From the NCBI RefSeq assembly GCF_000003815.2, contig NC_049982.1, positions 20,832,705 through 20,896,704 on the forward strand: DNA of 64,000 nucleotides, written 5' to 3'. The notes below the pieces were generated by a model. It worked only from the letters and a program-made list of their open reading frames with translations, was not told where the DNA came from and did no database searches. Position numbers and translations under genes: made by a program. Of the stretch, positions 40,301-54,093 are shown in pieces. Every line of letters begins with the position of its first letter. The stretch's first letter is position 1. The stretch comes from Branchiostoma floridae (Eukaryota; Chordata; Leptocardii; Amphioxiformes; Branchiostomatidae).

Positions 40301-43300
40301 CCCGTCTCAAGGACGTCCGGGAACCCGCGCTTTTCCGTGGAGAGATTCCCGTGGCGGGAACACGCGCTTCCTCGTGGAGCTTTTCCCGTGCGGGAAATGT
40401 CGTCGGTGCATTTCCCGCAAAAGCTCCAATTCCCGTGACTCTGCTTACATGCATACTAACGCGTCAAGTAGAGTTATGAAAGTGTCCGTCATGGATTGTT
40501 CGAGATGGTGAGAATCTGACAGTTAGAATCTCACGTACCTTCACTACGTCTGACAGCAGGGACAGTTTGAACATGTTGTCCAACTTGATGTCGTCGTTTT
40601 CCAGAATATCCTGGAAATTACAACAGTTAATGCTTGTTTTTTTGTTTGTTTGTCAGACAAGATGTAACAAAGATACAGATTACAGGATTGAAGTCCTAGT
40701 AATCCATAAACATGTAGTCCAAATGAACACATACTTACACAGACATGATATTACAGTAAAGGGATCATATCATCTCCTTGCATTGAGCATCATGTAACAA
40801 CTATGGCATTTCCCCAGCACCACCAGATGACCCCCAGATGCAAAAAGGCAAATGTTTGCATCAGAAATATAAATATGTCAGTTGCCAGTTGCCATATATA
40901 TATATCTGTATTACAAACAGTACCAACGTAATAACAGAGGAAAGCAACATCATCTGACTGACAGAAGTTTGCAGATCCAATTCTGTAACGTGTAGTCACG
41001 GTATGATGACTATGACGTCACCCACCTGTAAACTTCCTTTGGGGCAAAATTCGTACACCAGACAGATGTGGGGTGCTTCCACGCATGCGCCGATGAAGCG
41101 GTTGAGGTTTCCGTGGTTGACTTGTAGAGCCTTAACAGGGGAAAAAGGAAAGCCATTGTGATGCTAGATCAAGATTCCTTTGCCACTCTTTATATTACTA
41201 TACCATATTTCATTTCATGTATTCCTTCTGGTTCGCCGTACATGCAACCGGTGTTGCCCCAGCCACGTACAGGCAACTTATCAGTGCGGGGAAGCCTTAA
41301 AGTTAGGAAACCAACATTGTATCATTCTTTCCAGAAAGATAACGTTAACACTGCAAGCTTACCTCCTTAAACTCCAGCAGCTGTTCACGGTCTATCTGAA
41401 CGTGCAGTTTCCGCACGTTCTTCATGGCGATGAAGTTCCCCTCGTACCGTCCACACTGGGGCGGTGCACGCTGGGACTTCTTACCACTGTACAGGCTGGC
41501 GGTAGTCTTTGATGGTGCTCCCGTCCCATGGCTGCGGGACCCGGATGTAGTCTTGCTCTTGATGCTCATCTAGGGTGGTATACATGGTTAAACATGACGG
41601 TAGGTGGCTTTTTGAGAAGGACTCATTGAACGATTCTACTACACTTTTAAGTGAATTTAATTTCCAAACAGTGATGGTGGGGGCTCTGAGTAAAGGGATA
41701 TGACAAAAAGGAGAAAGGTGGAGGCTGACCAGAACGTGTCTTCAAACCAGTTCACCTGTCCGCAATGCAACGAAGTATGCAGGTCGGAGATAAGCCTTTT
41801 CAGCCACCCGAGAACCCGCAGGACTACCAGTACTTCCCAGAGATCCACGACGACGCGGAAAGAGCCATGATGATATGATGGTGATGATGATAATTACAGT
41901 GGTGGGTCTAAGCCTAAGGGTTAACACCGTCCCTCCTTACCTCTACCTAAAGGTGGTTGACGGTTTCTAATCGCCTATCAAAACGTAACACAGTAAAACA
42001 ACTTCAACAAGGCATAACGTCATCTGCTAGTTCCGTCCCTACTTTCCCCTAGTTGGATTGACACGTGTACCTTTCCTGTGCACTTCGCGGTTGTGCATAC
42101 GCACCTGACTCATGAGTTGCTTTGTGGCCGCAGAGAAGTCGATATCATCGTAGTTCATCCTCCATGACATGCTGCTCAGGTCAGCCTCGAAGTTCTTCTT
42201 GCTGTTTAAAAGAAACCACTTAAGACCAGAGGCTATCAGATACTCAATGCTGTGGTGATAGATGCTTATTAAAAAAACTATATGAAGCCGCAAGTTTTGG
42301 AAACGGAAAAATACTTCTAAATGGCTACACTAAGTCTGTGCTACATACTAAGAGAAATACACCAGTAATTGATCTCACATTCTATTATAGATATATCAAC
42401 AATGAGAAATAGGAATGGTTTGGTGTTCCTTAATTTTTGATGTACATGTACATATATCATAGTAAACATAAAAGACCTAGTGTAAGGTGTAAGAAACTCT
42501 GGCATAATAGACACTCTGCAAATGTTCCAATACTAATCATTCTCCAAGCAGAGATTTCGGTCGGGGTTACTGCCACTTCGATTGAAACATCTGCCTAATG
42601 ACTAACGTTAATAGCTTTAGTCAAGGTAAGTACGTCATCTCACCGCTGATAATACGCTGCTACACCTCCCACCACCAGCAGCAGGCCGCCAACTACAGAC
42701 ACGATGACGGTGATCTTACTCCTTCCTAAGTAAGCCGCAGTAGGGAGAACATGACCAAGAAAAACAACAAATGTGGCACTACTGTGTCTGATCACAATGT
42801 TCAGTGTTCTGTTATGTTTTGATGACTGTATCATTTTCTTCTCTATCTTTGAGGATTCTACAAGATTGCTGAAACAAAAGAATGGCTAGGACTGAACTTA
42901 AGTGATCGGTAGTCTGACATGAAGTAGATTGGTTTGCCTAGTTACGTCTGTTTACCCTTTAGTTAGTTATAAACATATACGCAGTTAAAGTATACCAGAT
43001 TTTCTGTCATTGGTGGCAACGTTGGTTACATGTCTTTGAATTAACTTTATTACACGACAGTTGTACAATATATGGTAGAAACTATTACAAAAGTACAAAA
43101 TATGTTATATATGATATTGTTAAAGAGAACTGTCGCAAAGCTGTTCTGGCCAAATTCTAAGCAAAGAAATTCAGCAGGCTCGGTTCTCATTACCACTAGT
43201 CTTATCACAACCACTGGTCTCACTATAAGTATAATGAGTAGATTTAACAGGTGTCTTGATATATTGCTTAATGTGATACATAGCCGACCATGGCCTCCTG

Positions 43301-46300
43301 GCCTTCTCCAGACTATGTTTGGACGCAAAGTCATTTGTGGTTGTAAGAGTCATCTGCGCCAGCCGACTATGAATTTTGAAACATTAAAGGCGGGAAAAGC
43401 CATACTCTTCCGGATGCGATTCTAGACTAGGATGGATTTCAGGCTATCCCCAAGTCAGTGCCGACCTTTGTTCTGGAAGTGTCTGGAGAAGGGTCCTGGG
43501 AAGGTCTTGAATGTGTAAAAGAGGTTTTACCTTGTGTCCTTGGCGTGCAGAACTCGCCCCGAAACCCACATTTCGGTGCGTCAGCCGGCGGTTCGGTCTT
43601 CCCACTGCCCCAGTCCACTGCCCGCAGCTGGACCATCCTCTGTTGGGAACAAATAATTCATCACTTGACTTGGAGAAAACACTCGGATGATATTTCAGCC
43701 CCGTGTCGTAAAATTGAATGTTAAGATCCTATAAAGATTTGTTCGATGATTTTTTTTGAGGGTACGATAGGGTATAAAAACCGCCACAAGTCCCCTCATT
43801 GCCCACAGGCTTTTCTCCACAAGGGAACTTTGCCGCGGCCTTGTGGTAATGAACTGTTCCACGTCTTATCGAGACGTTTACGCCGCTGTGTGCATGCTTT
43901 ATCTACCGTACATACCATCAATTGTCCAGATACCTGCTGCATACTTAGTCCCGTCTGAGTGGTGATAAAACATAGGATTAGACCTAACACATGATCTCAC
44001 TACACATGGTCTTCTCTTGGCCGGCGATCCTGCCGAAGAGACAGGCCGATACTGAGCACAGAGGTACAAACTAAGCTCTTCCAAGGATTCCATGATTATA
44101 AACCACTCATTGCGTTGAGTTCCGAAAACCACATGCAAGCAAACGTAGAGATCTCCTGTTGAGGAGGAGAGCTGTTCTCTTCAACTAAAGTCTAGTTCCT
44201 ACCTAGCACAGGTCATGAAGTGTTGTTGTACTTACTCTCTGGCCGTTGACAGCCACGCCGTACTCAGCGACCACCTCGAACTTGCCGTTGGGCGCCATGT
44301 CCCACACCATGAACTCAGGCTCCCGGTCCGCCCTTCTGTCCATCACCACGTATCCTGACACCCCTAGGAAACGAGATGTGATGGCTTTGCAATGAGTCTT
44401 TATTGCATATAAATTATAAACTTTTTTCGGCCTATCATCACCATGCTCTGCTGCCAACAACCTCCATGACTTGAGCTGCAGCCTCTGTTGGCGTTTGCTA
44501 AAACACTCCCCTCCTTGTGTGAACAAAGGTTCCTCTGTATCCAACTGACACGAAAAAAGCCAGACCGACTGCCGGAAGGCTATATATATAATTTGTTTCT
44601 TAGGCCGTGGGCCTATGCTATACATTATCATAGTGAAAATGTCACAATGAAATGTATCATTTTGATTTGATTTGATTTGATTTCTCTATGTTAACCATAG
44701 GACCTATCCATCTGGTGATCAATAAAGGCGTGGACTAGATATCCGCAGAGCTCGGGTGTCAAATGTCGTTAGCTGCCACACGGTCAGACATTGCCTCTGC
44801 TGCGAAGATGGTGGCGTGCACCAAAAATCGGTCATACAAGCAAGCAAAAAGTAACACACATACCAACAGATTCTAAAAGCCTTTGATACTAACGAAGTGA
44901 TTATTTCAAAAGATGGACCAACGTTGCTCGAATCGAATAATGAATGAATAAATGAGAATCTTTATCGTACTAGGTAAAATACTGGTCGAAACAAAAAATA
45001 GTTTTTACAGATAATTTTCAAATGATTTTTCAAGAAAAAGAACATATACAGCACATGCGTATCACGAACCTCAAAACTGTTTACACAAATGAGAAAACTA
45101 CAGAACCGATAAGTAAAACAAAGTAAATAACCGTAATAGCACACAAAGTAATACGTTTGCACTCCAATTACCATTCCAGTATAAAGAAGTACATATCAAA
45201 GGAGACTGATCGATCAGCTTCCCCATTTACCAAAGGATATGATTTTTAGTTTTGCTATCCTTTTACAAATAATACTTCTAATTTGTAAAATATTAGTTGA
45301 CAGCAACGTATTGTATACAATGCCAATGTCAACCTTACATAAGAATTCTTTTGTGCTTAGTGAATGATGACGATGATAGTGACCAGTCCCTAGGCTTTGC
45401 AGACCAGGTCTGGAGGCACGTCTGTATCTGTATCTATATAGCCGGTATAACCGCCCTTCGGCGTAACACACCAGCTACTACGATACACAATTGGAGATAT
45501 ACTGGCTTTTGGTAGCTCAACAGTAAAGCACCTGTTTATATGCAATGGTTAGGATTCGTACCTTTGAACACGGCGCCCTTCATGTGTTGTAAGATCTTCC
45601 CCCCATCTCGTGGATCCTCTCCTGCTGCTAGAGTCGCGTTCAGCGCCACGGCGTACAGCAGCACTGCGTCATGGAGATACAGCGCGGCAAAGCCCCCCTG
45701 TGCGGAAATTACAGATTTGAGATTACGTGACACATCGCATGCAGTACCAAATGAACCACATACATGTACATGACATAGTGTACGAATGCCTTTGATTTGA
45801 GAAGAAATATTTTCCAGTTTTCCTCGGAGAAATGCATATGTTTCTGTTGGACCTTTGCAGGGCGGTGTGTTGGTTGCAATTGGTTAACGCCGTAAGGACC
45901 TATATATTTGTGTGTGTGTAATGCGTTTGCAGTTGACTGTATTTGCATGTACAATTCGAATATGTCTGACAACTTTCATCCATCCAGCAGGGTTACGTCA
46001 CTATCACGTGATTGCAGATATTCTGCAGTTTCAGCTACTCGTACTTCGTTGTTGGGGCTCTGGTAATGTTTTCCCTGTAAGCTGTCGTTTTGTTGTTTAT
46101 AATCTTACTTTTAGTCGAAAGTGAAAAAAACGCTGTGTTCCTGGTGACCTTTAATGGAAACATATTGCTAGTTTTGTTGACAAATTAAAGACCTATAGTC
46201 AATAAGACGTTATACCTTTAGTCCTAGAGACAAGCCGGCCCGGTAGTTCCAGGGCTCCTGTGCCATCCTTTTGGGGATGTCTTCTCGTACCTGCTGTGCT

Positions 46301-49300
46301 GCGGGGTCGTTAGGAAACTTTATCCCTATCTGTGGGCAGGTGGAATAGTATAAGTATGACATAGACCACGCTTTGAAATGATGTGATATAAGATGACGCG
46401 ATGTTCTATCACTAAATCGTTAACTACATTTGTGGTGGCTTCTTCTTGCCATTCTTGCCACATTTGGCATTTACATGTAAATTCATTTAGTATTTTCATT
46501 TTCAATGCACGTCTCCATGACCTGTAGACGATAAAATGAAACACGAATTGCAATCGTACCCTGTATATTTGAAATAGCAAAAATAAAACTACATGCCATA
46601 TTTTACGTATATATCATATTATACATGTAAGGCCTTTTTCATCATTACAAGCAATCATACTATAAAGTGAAATATCATACAACCATTTTACCACTTTTAA
46701 GATTGTAAAACTATGAGAACACCAGGTGTATGTCCTTGCGAATCTTTGAAACCATTGCAACTTAAATGCAATTCAATGTCACTTAATCTTACACTGCAAA
46801 ATTTCAATATTCTAAAGTCTAGTCTATATCTTGAATCTTGCTACATTTCTGAACCTTTGTTGATAAAGACATGCGGTACAAGTGATAGCCACGTACCTCC
46901 AGCACAGACTCATACGCCCTGATGGCGTCTGCGTTCCGACCGTCGTCGCTGCTCCACGGTTGGTCAACTTTGACCTCAATGGACAACTTGGCATTGATGA
47001 GGACGTAATCCCCTGACGTCATCTCTAGTTCGTGGGCCTGCAGGAGGATGGCCCGTTCCACTGGTATGGAGGGGTGGCACATGTAGATGACTGGAAGAGT
47101 TGTGATCAAAACACAAGGTTATACCAAAAGAAAAATCACACGGGACAATGTCAGTCGGTAACAGCTAAATAGATTTAACACCAAACCATTTTAGTCGCCA
47201 CCAAGAGGGCTTGAGAGCCACTCTAGGATATGGCTTACGTGAAATCGGATGAGTGATGATAAAGGGTAAAGTTATGATCCTGCAGGCCATTGGCTTGGTA
47301 AGGTGCTTATTGACCACTGAGTTGAAGAGGCTGAGACTTTGTCAGGAGAGCAGTTCTGATACGAGGGCGTTCAATAAGTAATGACTCTGACTCATTTCCC
47401 ATAGCAGGAGATTAATGAAACTTGGCACAGTTATTAGTCTTTCTCTTCATAGAAACCACCATAGTTATGCATTTCTCCCATTGTTTGATGCAGCTCTGGA
47501 CACCGTTTTTGTAGGACACCCCAGGTTGGTCCTCCAACAGATGCCTCATCAATGGCAGAAGAGGAACGACCAGGTCTGGGAGCTGTTTCCGCAGACTTCC
47601 GGCCATGTTTGAATTCAGGATGCCAGCGTTTTACAAGGTCATATGATGGGGCATCATCAGCATAAGTTTGTTTCATTTCATCAAAAGTCTCCTTTGGTGT
47701 GCGTCCTTTCAAATACAAAAACCGGATCACTGCGCGACACTCAACTGGTTCCATTTCACACCTGGTCCATTTCCCACCTAACTCATTTCAAACACCAGTA
47801 TATCAAAACCCACAATTAGTTCAGAACTGTTTTTTGCAACATAAACTATAGAGATATGAATCATTACACATGCAAAATTTCATCTAGATCAGACAACTGG
47901 AAGTGGGTCAGAGTTATTACTTATTGAACGCCCCTCGTAGATTTAGCCATTAATGTTCCGTCAACAGTTTTGCCGTCTGCCTGAGCTCGAACATGTTCAA
48001 GGGTTTGCATTCATCATTTAGAATGGTGGAGTAAAGTCGTCGACCCATTGCATGAGGGACCTCCAGATAGCAGAATCAAACACACAATCAAAAACAGGAG
48101 AGAAAGGGTGCGAGCCGTTGCAATATTAGTACTTGAAAATGATGTGGCGTTTTATCAACTGAGGATGACAAAAAATAGTCAATATCAATGTTCATGATAA
48201 ACTTAAAACAGAGAAAAACACGTCGCTCTCGGCACTCACTTCTGGCGTTCTGCTTGAGGATTCTCAGCTTCTCTGAGATGAGCTGAGGGTCCAGGTACTT
48301 GATGTCGTAGGAGTATTCTCCCGCCAGGGTGATGTTTGCTGCAGCCAGGTACTGCTTTACAGACTCGGTTGACGACTTGCACAGAAAACCGGAGTCCGAG
48401 AAGATACCAATCCTTTTCCAAGACCTGAGCAGTACGTACAAACAGCGATACTAACTATCTTTATCCCAATTCCTGCGATGTCTGGCCTGAAAGTGCATAC
48501 CCGATGAGGCAGTAATGGTGACGTAGATATGGTGATCAGAATTAGTTCCGAAAATTATCAAAGTAACATTTGGTGAAAATGAAGTACTTTGTGGAATATT
48601 TTAGGTTGGTGATCCTTAACTTCAGATAAACTGACATAGAAAAGTTAAAACACTTAATTTTGATCAATTGATTAACGAAATTATAATTTCATGCCTGTAC
48701 TTTTACTTTAATTATTCATTTTAGTAAAAGGAATTGTAGAAATATGGGTTAGAGTTCAGACCCTAAGCTAGCTTTACGGATTGACTATAAATCGTATCTA
48801 ATGAGTGAGTGAATGCCAATCTGGAAAGCTATCTGCAGTGACGTTTAAACTGTTAAAACTGCATATCATGACGCTTACGGTCACACCTACGGGCGGAGGT
48901 TTGCACTCTCTGGGTGCTTTATCTATTACACATGGGCGGTCTCTCACCACAGTTTCAACAGTTCCACCACAGCCACGCCGAACTTGTTGGATGGCACGAA
49001 GGTCCTGGCGAGAGTCTTGAGCAGCGCCTTGTTCTCCAGCTGCGGGTCCACCGGTAACCACGAGATGGTGGGCATGTTCCAGTAGGCCGCCAACTGGCTG
49101 GACTGGATACATGCTGATGGTGGGGGTGGTGATGGGGAAGGGGTGACGTTATAGAATAGAAAGGTTATGATACGGCAAAACTATCCATCGAGTCTTTCTT
49201 GGGAATGCTAGTAGTTCCAAAGAAAGTACATTTTCAAACACAAAATCTTCGTCAATCCAAAAGACCCTGCTGGATGTGAACTTATTGCTCAGGTGTTTGA

Positions 49301-51991
49301 AGAAGTAAGGAGGTTGAAAAAAAGACCTTGGAAAAAGGGAGTAAGCCGGCAGTTCTTACCTTCAGCGCATGGCGGCGCTAAAAGGGCATCTACGTTCTCC
49401 TGGACCGCCAGCTCGACTGCAGCTCCCGCCGCTACCTTCGAGTTACAGCTGGAGTCCCTCCACACAACGCTAGGAGAAACGGGCGCATCATGTAAAACTC
49501 AAAGAACGAATTCAACTCTAACTTGTGAATGTCTCATTTGTTGCCTTACATAATACTAAGCTGGAAAACAAGGGGCTCGATCATCTGGAAGAAACCAAGG
49601 ACGTTATACCCATTCCTTTCTTCTGACCAAACAGCTTACACGCGTGCATTCATCCATCCATCCATCCATCCATCCATCCATCCATCCATCCATCCATCCA
49701 TCCATCCATACATACATACATACATACATACATACATACATACATACATACATACATACATACATACATACATAATGTACATCAGCACTACCTTCTGCTT
49801 CTGTATCTGCAGCAGTAGAAATGTGCATAGAATGATAACCGTTACACAATAGTCGACTGATTGTCATCTAAAGTGACGTTCATTAGGAGAGCTGAACATG
49901 TTTGATTTACAAATGATTTTCCCGGGACTGTTATAAGCCGTCCTACTGTCACTGGAGAACGAACAACTACAGGCGAGATTGAATGTTGAAAACAGACCCC
50001 GCTGTACACCATCATTATATTAAAATTAGGTCCTAGTATGCGCCAGGGTTCCTTCCCTGTCTATTGATGTGGTAAAGATACATATATATACTAGTACCCT
50101 TGAGGAAATCTGATAAAAAAAGAATGACATTACATGAAATGAGTGAATTAGAATATAGTAGAATAAAATCAAGTCAAGTAGAATCAATTCAGACAAATCT
50201 ACAGTTAGCAAATACAGGTTTTGCTTTGCAATCTGAATTTCTGGATTCTTTCAAACATTCATTTTATGACCTTCGCTTGCTCTTCAGCGCTTTGTCTTCA
50301 CATGGCGGTACAAAAGAAATTGCATCAATCTGTGCTCTACAAAATGCTATCAACACCTGTAAGAGAAGAAAACATGATTCACATTCGTTTTTGACAGCCG
50401 TGAATGAAAGCAACGATTGTTGGAGATGGCAGATGATTACGACAAGATGAAGGCAGGTCTCCCCATGTTCTGACGCACGTACACATTATCAAACTTAGAT
50501 TAGCTTGTGTTGAACCTTGTTACGCGAGTCACTTGGCGTAAAAGTAATTGGGTACAACTTGATGCAGTACATCTTTGATTGGCGTGAATTTACAAGCATG
50601 AGCGACCTGTGGAGCCTGCTTGTATGGAAATATTCATAAGAAAAACCAAGACTCTATAAGTGTCATCGACCACTTCTGCAGGCAGAATTCTCCTTCGTGT
50701 TTGATACGCCAGGAAGACGCATGCATGCACGTCACCCACGGTTTCCCCATCCGCCCGGCCATTCAACTACAGTACTCAACAAGAGTTGTCAGCACAGCTG
50801 GCGGTCTAGCGTTAGACTTGTATTGAACGGTGCTTCGTCCTAGTGCGCGGGGTTGAACTTGAGTTCATATTTCTCATAATCTGCTGTAAAATGACTAAAT
50901 GACTGAAAAAACATATTATGTGAATTGTTTTGGGTGCAAATTGTGTTTGGGCGTTACTTCCGGATATCCACACGCGTTGAATGTAAGCCGGTTCTGTGAC
51001 TGACATCATGGTGTTGTGGAAGCGAAGTTACAATATCCCGCGCCGTGGATGATTTGATAAGTCTCTCGATTGTACACTAGGTTTTTCTCTTTCTGACAGC
51101 CGTACTCGTTTTCGCTGGAGAAATCTTTTCAATGCGTTTTACCCTATGCGAAAATGTGCAATTTTGCCCATGATATTTGAAAAAAATCATGATTTTTTTA
51201 CTCCAAAATTATACATGTGTGTAAAGTTATATGTAAATTGAAGAAACAAAACCCAGTTGCATGGTCCTGTAGCTGAAGCGATATCCTTCCATTTCCCACA
51301 CAGTCATTCTACTTCAGAAGAATTCCTTGCAAGAGACGGTCGCTAGAATTGAGGGTGTGCAGCCTTGAAACCTGAAACAAACTGGGGTGTGCCCCCTTGA
51401 GCTATCTACAGCGGACATGAGAAGCATACAGAAATAGCTAGACTTGACTTTTACATTAAGAATAGGTAAAATATGCCATATTGTAAAGGAAACGTGACAT
51501 TTTCAAACATCTGAATACTACAAGTATCAGTCAAACCTAGCCGGGCAGCCACCTTGCGCAGGCGATCATGGCCACATCAATGTCACAAGCCACATTAAAA
51601 CAATACCGTCCATGTTCACATAGGTAACACCACCCTGCCCTGAAGAACCACTTTCCCTCATCAAACATTTTTTTCAGTAAAGGCTTTCTACGTGTGATTT
51701 ATAGGATAGAGAATGAAAATTACCCGGGGAAATCTATAGCTACAAACACTAGATGAGCGTAAGTGGTTCGAGACTTGAGCCTGACCTGAGAGTGTGCCCC
51801 GGTAACAGACTGGGATCCCGCATCACCCTGTCGATGGCTATGGACGTGGCGCTGGCCGTACTTTCCCAGCCGTACAGACGGTGGTCTCTGCCTTGTGGGA
51901 TCAGCAAACCAAGTTTGAAGTCTCGGCAGGCCGCGAAGGAAAGAAATGCCACCAAAAAGCCGAGACGCACGTACACACTAAACACAGCCAT
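34321..51991 (-). CDS. receptor guanylyl cyclase, natriuretic-peptide-receptor type
   Basis: A single-pass receptor that makes cGMP when ligand binds outside. Twenty-three exons on the minus strand join in phase to 1060 residues: 51786-51991, 49360-49469, 48948-49113, 48240-48424, 46897-47090, 46216-46329, 45562-45697, 44236-44363, 43531-43639, 42644-42725, 42105-42201, 41363-41569, 41026-41130, 40539-40610, 38742-38910, 38228-38377, 37869-38043, 37393-37533, 37051-37174, 36709-36777, 35777-36047, 35310-35401, 34321-34401. Order: signal peptide (1-22), ANF-receptor ligand domain (to about 445), transmembrane helix (454-474), kinase-homology domain (about 500-800; HRD replaced by HGS at 650-652, DFG kept), coiled-coil linker, cyclase domain (about 850-1045). 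Metal-binding D875 and D919 and guanine-selecting E915 and C986 are present. Odd: ETVNDSYM stands where most cyclases have ETIGDAYM, and the intron after 37393 uses a GC donor. Length matches NPR1/NPR2 (about 1050-1060). Which NPR paralogue it matches cannot be settled here. Confidence 0.95.
39113..40196. repeat. possible 1.1-kb DNA element with imperfect terminal inverted repeats
   Basis: The left end, ATAACGGGAGGTGCCCCAAC, resembles the reverse complement of the right end, ATAACGGGGGCCGCCCTAAG, and ACGGT follows in both. The motif CTCGGTACGCTTTTT near 39375 echoes the left end internally. No target-site duplication is clear. It lies in a guanylyl cyclase intron (38911-40538). Confidence 0.4.
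40250..40440. repeat. GC-rich degenerate minisatellite with TTCCCG/CGGGAA dyads
   Basis: About four units of roughly 35-47 bp contain TTCCCGT, CGGGAA and CGTGGAG in the same order. The block is much more GC-rich than the surrounding intron. Paired TTCCCG and CGGGAA make small dyads in most units. Confidence 0.55.
44661..44683. repeat. (TTTGA)n microsatellite
   Basis: Four TTTGA units with a partial fifth, in a guanylyl cyclase intron. Confidence 0.8.
47362..47937 (-). mobile_element. internally deleted mariner transposon
   Basis: The ends are inverted repeats of about 36 bp (GGCGTTCAATAAGTAATGAC on the left, with two or three differences on the right), and TA stands outside both. On the minus strand, from 47754, an open frame starts like a mariner transposase DNA-binding domain, with [18 protein letters not shown] and [15 protein letters not shown]. 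It then jumps directly to C-terminal remnants: CIKQWEKCI in one frame and GGFYEEKD in another. The catalytic DDE/D core is missing and a frameshift separates the two tail parts, so the copy is defective. It sits in a guanylyl cyclase intron between exons 4 and 5. Confidence 0.9.
49650..49774. repeat. compound (CATC)n(CATA)n microsatellite
   Basis: About 15 CATC units pass directly into about 16 CATA units with almost no interruptions. It lies in the first intron of the guanylyl cyclase gene. The open frames across it are repeat artefacts. Confidence 0.98.
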
Positions 51992-54093
51992 TGTAGATAA
52001 TTAGCGCCGACGTGCTACCGAGATGTGACGGTATAAATCATACAGAGTATGAGGCTTCGGTGGCAATGGGCGCATTACCAGATGTGTTCCGTGCGCGTGC
52101 GCAATCAGAAGATGATTTGGAATGTCATGAGTCAATCAACTTAAACTAAGATGAGGGTCCGCATGCCGTTAGGCACAGTGAGCGGGAAGCGTAATTGGCC
52201 GCTTTAACTCTATGCAGTATGTTATCCATCGTCCTGAGTTCACCGATGTTGAAAACTATTCATTACCAACCCCATGCACAGACTCCGCATTCTGCGAATG
52301 GAAGTAGGTAGTCAAGAGTAGGCGCATAATAACACTCAAGTACTACGTACTGGCTCTCACTGTGTAGCAAATCGTGGGAAGTTGCCATGTGATTCGGACA
52401 GGGTTGTTGTGCCTTTGATGCCGCTGGACAATGAATCCCAACTCTCCACACAATGCTTCTGGTACGTCAGTGCTTGAATTGGGTTTGTCCGCGCTTTCCG
52501 CGAGCTTGTCGACGTCCATGTACTGATTAGCTTGGCGACATCTAGCTGTCTGACCAGCCCTAATATGTAGTAATGGTTTATTGAGTATTTGACATTGTCA
52601 CGACAATAGCATCCCGTGACCATGGGTTGAATTGCATGAATTACATAGTTGAACATAACCGGAATCAAAATGACATCGAAAATAGAAAATTTGAAATACC
52701 AAATTTAACGTCAATTTAAAACTTAACTTGACTTACAACTCAAAATTTGGCAGCACTCGGCATAGTTCGCAGCATATTGTCCAATTTAAAGTTGGTTGCG
52801 CGACTAGTGATTCATCAAACGTGCCACGTACGGAAAAGCGCTATGCCTTCCAGTTCTGTTGGGTATGCCTCTGTCTGTTGGGTGACGGTACTGACTGGAC
52901 GGTATTGACTGGATGTTATAGAATAGATTGAGCAAACTTAAATGTCAGATGCTCACGCCGCAGGTGAAGAGAGGATAGGCCGAGCTGTGAGCAGGCTTCA
53001 ACATAACTAGTGTAGTCAGATCCATTGTACTGCTCAACGCTGAATTCTCTCGATTTTGTTGGAGAGGGATGTTGTCAGACCGGGATGCCATACCGGTGCT
53101 GTATACTCATGATCGGGCGCACGTAGATGGTGTATACGATGATTATCTGTGATGAGGTGGTGTAAAGCCTTATCCTATATAAACCCACTGTACTTATTTA
53201 TAGATATACCACTTAATACATTAGGAAAATACCACAAGCCTATCAGGCTTTCACCTAGAAATACTTTGCATCTGCTGACATCAAGTGAATATCTGCTTCA
53301 AGTGGTCAAGCACATTTCTCCCTTTTCTTCCGTCTAACTCGAGGCTTAATGCTTGAGATCGAGGTGGTTATATGACCTCCTTGTTGAAATCAAGCATATT
53401 CTTCCTCAGTAGCTCGATGTCACATTGCAGGCGAGGTGAAATGTCTATCGTATATTGTTGTATGAATGCCGTACGTGTGCTGGTGTCATCGAGAATGCCA
53501 AATCAATTGCTATTTAGAGGATCCCTGAGATGGTGGTCGGGAAAATGTATTCTTTTTTTTTTTTGCAATTCAATACCTCAGTGTCCCTCTCATTTTTTCT
53601 GACTGTCTGCCTCCTCCCCGTATCACTCTATCCCTCCATCTGCCCATAGACAATCATATGATCTGGTACAAATGCCTGCGTCACATCATACATATGATCT
53701 GGTACAAATGCCTGCGTCACATCATACATATGATCTGGTACAAATGCCTGCGTCACATCATACATGTGACATACCCCGCCAAAGCTCGTCCTGTTTCCTT
53801 TGATTATTCACGCACTGACGTATGTTCTTGCGTAGATTAACCAGCATGCTAGGTATAAGATACAAGCTACTGCCATTTTTTTCTCTTAAATTTTTGGCAG
53901 GACCAAGCCTTCATTTGAACCTTGGCCTTCCAAATATTAGGCGAACACTGTACACCAGGCCATTGAAGGTCTTATCGTCACATGCTTTCAGCAAAACATT
54001 TCAAAGTCCGTTCAGGCTAAAGGTCTGTAGCCACGTCCCGCAGACTGTTGCTTTACAGTGGGTGTATAAAAGCTGCAGTAACAGAGAGACGAC
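51992..54093. other. 2.1-kb spacer between divergent genes
   Basis: The guanylyl cyclase gene starts leftward at 51991 and the first MRH-like gene starts rightward at 54094, so both promoters must lie here unless distant. The only distinct structure is a 3-unit, 36-bp tandem repeat. No additional gene was recognised. Confidence 0.55.
53655..53762 (+). repeat. 36-bp tandem repeat, 3 identical units
   Basis: Three back-to-back copies of a 36-bp unit that begins CATATGATCTGGTACAAATG and ends in ACATCATA. The copies are identical over their full length, which implies recent expansion. It lies 330 bp upstream of the first MRH-like gene. Confidence 0.95.

Noticed and set aside
49529-49867. Open frames with IHPSIHPS and CMYVCMYV repeats
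   Set aside because: These are translations of the CATC/CATA microsatellite.
53658-53840. Open frame with MIWYKCLRHIIH repeated three times
   Set aside because: It comes from the 36-bp tandem repeat; there is no gene context.
54065-54071. TATAAAA as the promoter of MRH-like copy A
   Set aside because: It is only 29 bp from the start codon, so a start site 30 bp downstream would remove the ATG; copy B has no counterpart.
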